Source: an uncultured Clostridia bacterium | Lineage (GTDB): Bacteria; Bacillota; Clostridia; Christensenellales; Borkfalkiaceae | Direction of reading: 5' to 3' | DNA: 64,000 nucleotides | NCBI GenBank assembly: GCA_947623655.1 | Contig: CANQHG010000002.1 | Span: 50,550 to 114,549 of the forward strand | Shown here: piece by piece, positions 7,765 through 15,903 of the stretch | Position numbering within the stretch: position 1 is the stretch's first letter | Layout: each line of letters begins with the position of its first letter | Position numbers and translations under genes: made by a program | The notes under the pieces: model-generated | Databases searched by the model: none | What the model was told of the DNA's origin: nothing | The model's input: the letters and a program-made list of their open reading frames with translations, nothing else

Positions 7765-10700
7765 TTATTCCTGATCGGAAGGAGCGTCTGTTACGGTGAC
7801 TGTGATGACGTTGTTGTCGTCGATCGTGACCGTGAACGTACGGCCCGAACTCAGCGTCAGCGTAAATGTCTTTGCAGCCTCATCGTATACGATTTCATCT
7901 TCCGTGAACAGATAGGTGCCTGTGCCGTTATAGAGAAGAACGATCTTATGGTCGGCGCTGTATTCGATAAACGCTTTCCCGTCCGCGTCGTAGGCGACGG
8001 ACAGTTCGGCCTTTGTAACGGTCGCAGACTCGTAAGGCATGATCGTGTTCGAATCCTCTTCCCCTTCGACGATCTCGGGCGTCTTCTCCTTAAAGGTGAT
8101 GACATAGACGGTGGAAGCCGTGATCTTGTTCCCGTTGTCTTTGTCTCTCGTCCGCACAAGGTAGTAGACGGCGCCGTCGAGAACATAGCCCGTTTCGGAG
8201 GTGATCTCTTCGCCGTTCAACTTCAAAGTGAGGCTCCAGAACCCGCCGATGGAGATGTTGCGGTTTTCCGTCATGAGGACGCGTTCCGCTGTAACGGTGT
8301 AACCGTCCGCGGTCGTAAGCTCCTGCACGCGGGAGAACGCATAGAGACCGTAGGCATACATCCCGAGATATTGCACATAGGTGCTGTCGACCGCAAAATT
8401 CAGACTGTAACGATAGCCGTCTTTCCCGTCGACATAGACCGTGTAGATCCTGTTCTCATACGTGTATTCCGCATTTTCAAAGTCGAGAAGTTCGCCCGTC
8501 GTATCGACGATGCCGGAGTCGGGACCGAATGTGCCATTTGCGACCGCTTTGCCCGCTTCTCCATCTTCGTCGAACGGGGTCATGAGCTGAATGACGCCGA
8601 ATGTGTTCGGAACGACATAGCCCTGCATCATGTAGTTGATCAGGAAATTGAGGTAGATGGTATCGTACAAGGTCGCCTGCGTGCGCATGGACGTGATCTC
8701 ATACGTATTTTCCACGTCGTCTTCATCGCCGAGATATTTGAGATCGATCTCGAAAACAAAGCTTGCCAATCCGTTGGGGATCACGATCTGCATCTGATAG
8801 GTCGCGTCGTCCCCATCGCCGACTTTAACGCGGGAAACCGTGCACGTATACCTGTCCTCGCCGATATACACAGAGGCGCCGGTATCGGTAAACTCCGCGC
8901 TGCCCGAAGGCGAGAATTGGAGCTGGCCGAGCGGGATCTTCTGTTCCGTTACGCTGTCTCCCTGTCCGGAGGTCACTGTGATCGGGAACTTGTTCTGCGT
9001 TGCCGTATTGCGCGTAAATGTGAGCTGGAAGCTGGAACTCTGATAGTATGTCTTGCCGTCGAACGTCTTGGTGTCTTCAAATGTTCCGAAGAACGTCTCT
9101 TCGACAAAGCCGTATTTATTCGCTTTCTCATTGGTGGGATCCTGACGGTACAGAAGCACGTTGCCCGCTTGGTCGAGGTTGTAGTAGTAACGGGTCTGGC
9201 CGTTCATGATCATGAAGCCGTAGCGTGTGAAGAGCATCGCTTGGAAGTCTTCGGTGTAATATGCCCTCTCCACGTTGTTGATCGCCTTGATCGTTCCCTT
9301 CGCTTTGTCGTAGATATAGATGCAAGCGTCAGAACCGTCGTCGTTGACGTAGTAGAGCATCGTTTCGGTGACGATGGCATAGTCGCCCGTCTCGGAGCCG
9401 CCTTCGGCGCTGTATCTCGTTGCCGTGCCGCAGTCGGAGAGAACGAGAACAGACCAATCTTTCTCGTCCACATAGCTCATGTACACTTCGCCGTAGTCGT
9501 AGTAGAATGCGTTATAGGTCGAGGAAGACATTGTGATCGTTCCGACATGACCGACGATCTCCGCACGTTCCCCATTGTTCGTGTAGCTGAGCAGGTACGA
9601 ACCGTTTGCCTGAAGCTCATAGGTGCCGTCTTTACAGATGACGACGGGATCTTCTCCCGAAATATCGGTGACGGTGAGCTTGCCGTATCCGTCGAACCCG
9701 AACGTGAGAGCGTCGATGCTCTGGTTCTTGACGTACAGATAGTTGCCGTATACGTCGTCACGCACCGTGAACGTCTTGTTTTCCTTGAGGTCGATATAGA
9801 AGAGACGGGTCGCGGTCGTGAGGACGACGACATTTTCAGAGGCAAGCTCATAGAAGCCGCTGTAGCTCTCGTCTGCGGAGACCGTGTAGGTCGCAAGGAA
9901 CGCATAGCCGTCGAGAAGGAGCTTTTCGTCGCCGTTCGTGAATTCTCCGTTGAGCGTTTCGTTGTACTTGGCAAAGTAGACATCCGAGCCGTTTACGCTC
10001 ACAAAGATAAACTTGAAGCTCATGGAGCTGTCGGTCGCGGTAAAGATGTATACGGGGGAGCCGAACGCACTTTCTTCGTCGGTCTCGGTGAAGCGGCCCT
10101 CCGTCGTCACCGTCGAGGCAGTTCCCGCGTCGTCCCTTGTCGTGACAGCGTACGTTGCGCCGCCCTTTCCGTTGAACGTAAGCGTCTGGTTGCTCGTTAT
10201 ATAGCCGTTGTCGAGAAGTTCGTTGAAGCTGCCGATGGGCAAACTCAAAACGATAAAGCTGTTAGTTTCATCGTTGAGTTCAAAGTAATAGTAATGTGCC
10301 TCGCTTTCGGCAAAGTCGTAATAGTAGAGACTTGTAATGCCGTCTTGCGACGTGGAGACGGGACCCGTATAAGTCGCGGCGCCTTCGCCCGTCGTCTTAT
10401 AGACGCCGAAGCCCTGCGTGACCGTGAGCGTGGAACCGTCCGATGCGGTATACGTCTTATCGAATTCCTGCTTCTCCTCTTCTTTCATGGTCATCGAATG
10501 CCAATACATGATGGTGTAGGCATTGTCCGACCCCATGACGGTATCGATAGAGAACGTGCAGGTCAAAAGAGACGCAATATGGAAAGGTTCGCTCGTAAAG
10601 CTCTCTTCCGTAAGGACATCTTCGGTCGTGAACGTGTATACATCCGTTTGCTCGTCCTTTGCGACGCGGCCCGTGAGGACCTTGACATAAGCGTTGGAGA

Positions 10701-12801
10701 CGTACGCATACACGGAAGCTTTGCCGACCTCGGTGTCGTTGAGGACGAAGAGCGGCGAATAGTAGACGCTCCCGTCTTTAGAATACTGCACTTCGGTGTA
10801 TTCGGATGTCACGGCAGTGAACTTGTAGGTGGTAACTTGCTCGCTCGTCCCGTCGTCGCCGATCTGCGTCTCCGTTGCCGTCGTGATGAGGAAGAGGCGC
10901 ACGGTGTTGTCTGTCGCATAGAACTGCACGAGATTGCCGAGTTCGGAAGCGTAGAGCGTGTACATACCGCTCAAGGTATTGAGACCGCTCGCGTCGGCAT
11001 AGGTCGCCGTATACATACCGTCGAGTGCAAGCGTTTCACCGGACTCGGACTCATAAACATGGTCGTAAGTCGTGGAATAGAGCAAGTAGGCGCGGGCACC
11101 CGAGATCGTTGTGAGACGGGCAATGCCTACCGGCATGCCGTAGGCGTTCATGAGCGTGATTTCATTGTCATCGCGCCTGTAGTAATAGCTCGTCGTCGAA
11201 CCGTCGGGATTGGCAAACGTAGCGTTGCCGAAGCCGTTCAGCGTGATCGCATAGACGGAGGTATAGTAAGTGAGGTGCCCTTGATAGATGACGCCGCGGG
11301 GAATGGCACCCCAGCCGTACTCCTCTTCGTCGCGGACGAGGAAATATGCGCCGCTGGAGGAACGGGAGAGTGCATACACAAAGCTCTGCCCCGCCATGGG
11401 ACCTTCGGTATATTCAACGTCGTAGAAGCCGTCGGCGTTGATGGTGTAGGTGCCCTTTGATGTGTTGTGCGGGTTTGTAGCGTCGGTGTACTCGAGGCCG
11501 TTGTAGCCGTCGAGATGGATCTTGTAGTTTTCGTCCGCGCCGACGAGGTTCTTCATGTAGGTGAACGTGAACCCGTCGCGGGCGTCGCTGTAGTAGGAGA
11601 AAGTGCCGTCGGTATACAGCTTGCCCTGCAACATGTTTACTTCTTCGCCCGACGCATCGGTGGAGAAGAAGTCGAATTCACTCGTCTCGGGGTCGAATGT
11701 GCCGAGGAACATTTTATCGCCGCGCAACAGATAGATCTCTTCCGCGTCTTCGGCGAAATGGAAGATGTAGTCGCTGCCGCCGAACATGTTGGAATACCCT
11801 TGCAGCCAGACGGCATAGAGCGTCATCGGTTTCTGTACCTTAAAGACCTCTGTCTCTGCCGCGCCGTTGAAGAGGCGGGAAGAAATGAAATCGGAGTTGT
11901 ATTCCGCTTTGCCATCCGCGGTCGTGCTCCAACCGATCAGACCGTATCCCCTGTAAGAGAAAGGAACGGGAAGCGTGACTTCGCTGCCGTAGAGAAAGCT
12001 GACCGTCTCGCTCTCGGTGTTTCCCTCTCCCTGCAAGTCGGGATAATTGGCATTGAGGACGAGCGCGATCTGATTTCTGTCGAAATAGCGGACAAAGGTA
12101 TTCTCGGAAGCGTTCTCGGTGAGCGTCTTCGTCATGACGGAACCGTCGTGATCGATCGCAGTGAACCCTTCGAGCGCGGGCGCCGCCGTGAATGCGGTCC
12201 CCGTGACATATTCATAGCCGATGTAATTTTCCGCCGCCTTCTCATAGCCGCTGAGGTCGAGCTTCTGGAGATAGAGCTCAACGGAATAGGCGATCTTATA
12301 GTGCGCCGTGAGCGTGACGCCCTCTTTTGTGAGCGTTGCGCCCGCCGAAAGGGGTACGCCGCCCGTCAGCCACTCGCCGAACTGATGGTCGCTGAAAGTA
12401 GGAACATACTGCTGCATAAAGTCGGAGATGTTCGTCCCCTCTTTTGCATAGAGAGTCGTCCCGGCCTCGAGCGTTCCTCCGCCGAGTTCGAGCTTGATCG
12501 CGTACATCTGCTCCCACTTTGCGTAGAAAGTCATGTCTTTTTCGGGGGTAACGGACGTCACGGGAGAACCCGAGAAGTCGGACTCAAGATACCAACCCTC
12601 GAAGCTGTATCCTTCCCATGTCGGCTCGGGAAGTTCGTATGCTTCGCCGAGCGTGACTTCGACGCTTTCGATTTCGGGTCCGCCGTTCGTATTGAAGTTC
12701 AATTTTGCCTTATCGCCGCCGCCGCACGCCGCAAACAGCATGCAGATGGCCGCAATGAGCATCATGACGCTCAACAGAAAGCCTTTCCTTGATTTTACCA
12801 T
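7765..12801 (-). CDS. Giant lipoprotein with Listeria-Bacteroides repeats and tandem beta modules
   Basis: This 1,678-aa protein begins with a lipoprotein signal peptide and lipobox (LFAAC, Cys ~26). Residues ~30-350 hold about four InlB B/Flg_new-like repeats (GYSFEGWYLESDF ... FYAKWE). The remaining ~1,300 residues are a tandem array of Tyr/Thr/Asp-rich beta modules that I do not recognise, often opening with L(D/N)GYG.A or DGMYTATY and continuing G.Y.L.... There is no transmembrane anchor or enzyme motif. The start follows GATAAGGAGACAACA. It lies 54 bp after the LRR lipoprotein gene with no terminator between, so it is probably the last gene of the MoxR/VWA operon. It should be lipid-anchored on the outer face of the membrane. 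The function is unknown. The long antisense ORF (6814-11460) is a codon-bias shadow. Confidence 0.85.
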   Translation of the reverse strand: MVKSRKGFLLSVMMLIAAICMLFAACGGGDKAKLNFNTNGGPEIESVEVTLGEAYELPEPTWEGYSFEGWYLESDFSGSPVTSVTPEKDMTFYAKWEQMYAIKLELGGGTLEAGTTLYAKEGTNISDFMQQYVPTFSDHQFGEWLTGGVPLSAGATLTKEGVTLTAHYKIAYSVELYLQKLDLSGYEKAAENYIGYEYVTGTAFTAAPALEGFTAIDHDGSVMTKTLTENASENTFVRYFDRNQIALVLNANYPDLQGEGNTESETVSFLYGSEVTLPVPFSYRGYGLIGWSTTADGKAEYNSDFISSRLFNGAAETEVFKVQKPMTLYAVWLQGYSNMFGGSDYIFHFAEDAEEIYLLRGDKMFLGTFDPETSEFDFFSTDASGEEVNMLQGKLYTDGTFSYYSDARDGFTFTYMKNLVGADENYKIHLDGYNGLEYTDATNPHNTSKGTYTINADGFYDVEYTEGPMAGQSFVYALSRSSSGAYFLVRDEEEYGWGAIPRGVIYQGHLTYYTSVYAITLNGFGNATFANPDGSTTSYYYRRDDNEITLMNAYGMPVGIARLTTISGARAYLLYSTTYDHVYESESGETLALDGMYTATYADASGLNTLSGMYTLYASELGNLVQFYATDNTVRLFLITTATETQIGDDGTSEQVTTYKFTAVTSEYTEVQYSKDGSVYYSPLFVLNDTEVGKASVYAYVSNAYVKVLTGRVAKDEQTDVYTFTTEDVLTEESFTSEPFHIASLLTCTFSIDTVMGSDNAYTIMYWHSMTMKEEEKQEFDKTYTASDGSTLTVTQGFGVYKTTGEGAATYTGPVSTSQDGITSLYYYDFAESEAHYYYFELNDETNSFIVLSLPIGSFNELLDNGYITSNQTLTFNGKGGATYAVTTRDDAGTASTVTTEGRFTETDEESAFGSPVYIFTATDSSMSFKFIFVSVNGSDVYFAKYNETLNGEFTNGDEKLLLDGYAFLATYTVSADESYSGFYELASENVVVLTTATRLFYIDLKENKTFTVRDDVYGNYLYVKNQSIDALTFGFDGYGKLTVTDISGEDPVVICKDGTYELQANGSYLLSYTNNGERAEIVGHVGTITMSSSTYNAFYYDYGEVYMSYVDEKDWSVLVLSDCGTATRYSAEGGSETGDYAIVTETMLYYVNDDGSDACIYIYDKAKGTIKAINNVERAYYTEDFQAMLFTRYGFMIMNGQTRYYYNLDQAGNVLLYRQDPTNEKANKYGFVEETFFGTFEDTKTFDGKTYYQSSSFQLTFTRNTATQNKFPITVTSGQGDSVTEQKIPLGQLQFSPSGSAEFTDTGASVYIGEDRYTCTVSRVKVGDGDDATYQMQIVIPNGLASFVFEIDLKYLGDEDDVENTYEITSMRTQATLYDTIYLNFLINYMMQGYVVPNTFGVIQLMTPFDEDGEAGKAVANGTFGPDSGIVDTTGELLDFENAEYTYENRIYTVYVDGKDGYRYSLNFAVDSTYVQYLGMYAYGLYAFSRVQELTTADGYTVTAERVLMTENRNISIGGFWSLTLKLNGEEITSETGYVLDGAVYYLVRTRDKDNGNKITASTVYVITFKEKTPEIVEGEEDSNTIMPYESATVTKAELSVAYDADGKAFIEYSADHKIVLLYNGTGTYLFTEDEIVYDEAAKTFTLTLSSGRTFTVTIDDNNVITVTVTDAPSDQE

Positions 12802-12855
12802 TGTTGTCTCCTTATCGTTTAAAAACGTTATTGCTGATTTTCCGTCCCGTACGTT

Positions 12856-15800
12856 TTATGTGTTCGCGGGATCTCCGCCGCCCTCTCCGGAAGACGGCTG
12901 TTGGGGCTGGTTGCCCGTTGCCTGGCCGAACATCTTCATGAGCATATCGAGAAGCCAATCGGCATACTCGTCTTCCCACGCTTCTTGGTCGTCGACGGGC
13001 GGCGCCACTTCCCAGACGGAGTAGACCGTTGTCCCCGCGGGCAGCGTTTCGAGCTGTGCGGCGGTGTATTCCGCCTCGGTCGCGCCCTGTTTCGTGGACC
13101 AACCCACAAAGACGTAACCCTCTCTTCCGGGACCCGCATAGCCGAAGCGGGCATGGGGATAGGTAACGTTGTCTACCGTGACGGACTCGACATATGTCCC
13201 GTCTTCGGAGAGAACGACATCCCACACGGCGGGCCGCTGTGATGAGTTCCAATAGGCGCTCCAATCGCCCACGCCGTCGCCCGTGCCGTAGATCGTGAGA
13301 CGCGGACATCCGTAGAAAGCGTTTTCGTCGATCATGTCGGGCTTCCCCTTGAAGAGAACGGTGCTGAGATTTGTACAACCCTTGAATGCGAAGACCCCGA
13401 TCGATTTCACGCTTGCGGGGATCTGTGCCTGCGCGAGTCTCTCGTTGCCGTAGAATGCGTAGTCGCCAATCGTCTGCACGCCCTCGCCGATCGTGAGCGA
13501 GGTGAGGCGCTTGCACCCGTAGAACGCATAATCGCCGATGCGCTCTATATTCGAGGGGATCGTGAGATCACGCAACCATTCGCAATAGGAGAACGTGTAA
13601 TCTTCGATTTCTTTGAGCCCCGTGCCGAGAGATACGGACTGCAAAGCCCAACAATCGCCGAAAGCGCGCTCGCCGACCGAAACAACGGAGTCGGGAATGA
13701 CGACCTCTTCGAGAAACCAATTATTGTAGAAAGCATATTTTCCGATCGTCTCAACGGTATCGCCGAGGTCGATGGACGTGAGCCCGGCCTGGCGGAATGC
13801 GCTGTCGCCGATCGAAGTGACGCGCGTGCCGTGCAAATCGAGCTCGCGGAGCTGGTCGCAACGGTAGAACGCGTCGCGCCCGATAGACTGCAACATCGTC
13901 GGGAACGTGACGGAATAGATGGATTTGCACAGATAGAACGTGTAATCCTCGATCACTCTGAGATTTCTGTTCAGATTGACGTTGGTGAGCGAAGTGCAGT
14001 AAGCGAAAGCGCCCTTGCCAATCCGCGTGATGTTGTTGAGCCCCGAGATGTTCTGGAGCGCAGTATCGGCATAGAAAGCGTAGTCGCAGATCCCCACCGT
14101 CTCAGGTTTGAGTTCGATGAGAGGATGGCTGGTCTCTTCGCCTTCGGTAACAGGGTCGATATGATAGCCGACGACCCAGTTCCCCGCATAGACAACACCG
14201 TCTTCCAGCGTGCTCTCGTCTTTCCACAGTTCCGTATCGAAGTAAGCATTTTCGCCTACGCGCGTCACCGTGTCGGGAATGAGGAGCTCTGGATTATTTT
14301 GATTGTAGTTGAGGCGGGTGCAACGGAAGAATGCGCGAGTGCCGATCTCTCTGAGGCCGCTTGCTAAGCGTACGTTGTTGAGCGTATCGCACAATGCGAA
14401 AGCGTAGCTCCCGATGCTCACGAGACTGTCGTTATATTCCGCAATGATCCTCTGGAGGGACGGCGCATGATAGAACGCCGCCGAACCGATATATTTGAGG
14501 GAAGCGGGGAAACGGATCCGTCTGAGTTTTTCGCAACTGACAAACTCCTGCACGGTGTGCATCACGGGATTTCCTTCTTCGTCGAAAACGGGGTTTCCAT
14601 CTTCGTCGACCGTCTCTTCCTCATACGACCAGATATAGCGGAAAGCCGCGTCGCCGATGCCCACGGTCCCCTCGCGGAACGAGGTCTCGTCCATGATCTC
14701 GACCGTCTTTTTAAAGTCCTCCGTCGCGTCTACGATCCAATGGTCCGCATAGACGAGGTTGTCGCCCGACTGCATCTGATCGATATACAGCTTGCTGCCG
14801 TAAAACGCTTGGAGTGCGATGGAAGTGACGCTCGAGGGTATCTTGATGTTGTCGAGGGCGGTATCCTGCACGAAGCAATACTGGCTGATGGCTGTGAGCC
14901 CTTGCGGCAACTCGACGTTGTTGAGTTGCGGACATTCCGCAAACGCGTAGGTGTCGAGGGTAAGTTCGCCGCTGAGTTCCTTGAATACAAGCTCACGGAG
15001 CAGAGCGCAGTAGTCGAAAGCCATCTGCCCGATCGAGCGGATCCCGCTGCCGAACGTCACTTTTGTGAGCGATGCCAGCTGGCGGAAGGCGCTCTTCTCG
15101 ATCGTTTCAACGGAGTCGGGTAAGGTAAGCTCTGTAAGCGAAGAGCAGTTCGTGAACGCAGATTCCCCGATGCTCAGGGTGTTTTGCCCCATTTCGACGG
15201 ACGCAAGCGCCCTGCAATAGGCAAAAGTGAAAGGTTCGATGGCCGTCACCGATTCGGGGATACGGATCTCCTTGAGATTACTGCACTGCTGGAACGCCGC
15301 GCGGCCGATGGACGTGACGGACTCGGGAATGGTGACGGACACGAGATTGGAACAGTTGTAAAAGGCACTCTTGCCGATATACTTCACGGAGTCGGGAATG
15401 ACGACGCTCGTCACTTTGGTGCTGCCGCGGAAAGCGGTGTCGCCGATTCCCGTGACGGGTTTCCCGCGGTATGTCCGCTCGATCACGACGTCGCCGCCCG
15501 CCGAGCCGGCGCTTCTGACCTCATACTCCGTATTGCCGTTTGTGGCAGTATAGAGAAGTCCCGATTCTCTGTCTTTGTGGAAAGCTACCGTGTCCGACCA
15601 AGGGGAGAAAACGTCGTTTCCCGCACCGCCGACGGAGCGGACTCTGATCTCGTAGTCCCCTTCCTCAAGTGAGGAGAGGTCGTACGACGTCCTTTGAACG
15701 ATGTTTTCCTTGCGCTCGCCGCCCGCTTCCCCGATCTCGATCCTGTAGCTGCGCGCGTTGGGCACGGCAACCCATGAGAGGACGAGTTCGTCGTTGTCGA

Positions 15801-15903
15801 GAACGGGCACGGGTGCGTCGAGAGAGGAACCGCACGCCGTCGCAAGCAGGAAGATCGAGGCAGTCAGGATCATACCGACTATAAATTTCAGTATCTTATT
15901 CAT
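12856..15903 (-). CDS. BspA-like leucine-rich-repeat lipoprotein
   Basis: This 1,015-aa lipoprotein has lipobox LATAC (Cys ~24). A fibronectin-III-like domain (~30-115) is followed by about 30 LRR_5 repeats of the form IP.SVT.IG..AF..C..L..V (~140-900). A Listeria-Bacteroides-like module comes near the end (GREGYVFVGWSTKQGATEAEY). The tail is Gly/Pro/Gln-rich and disordered. The ORF track extends 40 residues upstream, but the ATG at 15903 has a fitting AAGGAAGG site and a proper signal peptide, so I use it. It overlaps the upstream VWA gene by 8 nt, so it belongs to that operon. LRR_5 proteins commonly bind host or bacterial surface proteins. The actual ligand is unknown. Confidence 0.88.
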   Translation of the reverse strand: MNKILKFIVGMILTASIFLLATACGSSLDAPVPVLDNDELVLSWVAVPNARSYRIEIGEAGGERKENIVQRTSYDLSSLEEGDYEIRVRSVGGAGNDVFSPWSDTVAFHKDRESGLLYTATNGNTEYEVRSAGSAGGDVVIERTYRGKPVTGIGDTAFRGSTKVTSVVIPDSVKYIGKSAFYNCSNLVSVTIPESVTSIGRAAFQQCSNLKEIRIPESVTAIEPFTFAYCRALASVEMGQNTLSIGESAFTNCSSLTELTLPDSVETIEKSAFRQLASLTKVTFGSGIRSIGQMAFDYCALLRELVFKELSGELTLDTYAFAECPQLNNVELPQGLTAISQYCFVQDTALDNIKIPSSVTSIALQAFYGSKLYIDQMQSGDNLVYADHWIVDATEDFKKTVEIMDETSFREGTVGIGDAAFRYIWSYEEETVDEDGNPVFDEEGNPVMHTVQEFVSCEKLRRIRFPASLKYIGSAAFYHAPSLQRIIAEYNDSLVSIGSYAFALCDTLNNVRLASGLREIGTRAFFRCTRLNYNQNNPELLIPDTVTRVGENAYFDTELWKDESTLEDGVVYAGNWVVGYHIDPVTEGEETSHPLIELKPETVGICDYAFYADTALQNISGLNNITRIGKGAFAYCTSLTNVNLNRNLRVIEDYTFYLCKSIYSVTFPTMLQSIGRDAFYRCDQLRELDLHGTRVTSIGDSAFRQAGLTSIDLGDTVETIGKYAFYNNWFLEEVVIPDSVVSVGERAFGDCWALQSVSLGTGLKEIEDYTFSYCEWLRDLTIPSNIERIGDYAFYGCKRLTSLTIGEGVQTIGDYAFYGNERLAQAQIPASVKSIGVFAFKGCTNLSTVLFKGKPDMIDENAFYGCPRLTIYGTGDGVGDWSAYWNSSQRPAVWDVVLSEDGTYVESVTVDNVTYPHARFGYAGPGREGYVFVGWSTKQGATEAEYTAAQLETLPAGTTVYSVWEVAPPVDDQEAWEDEYADWLLDMLMKMFGQATGNQPQQPSSGEGGGDPANT

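Noticed and set aside
6814-11460. 1,548-aa plus-strand ORF opposite the giant lipoprotein
   Set aside because: It is antisense to a coherent lipoprotein with signal peptide and domains. Its translation is low-complexity Arg/Val/Asp and spans two genes and a terminator, so it is a codon-bias shadow.
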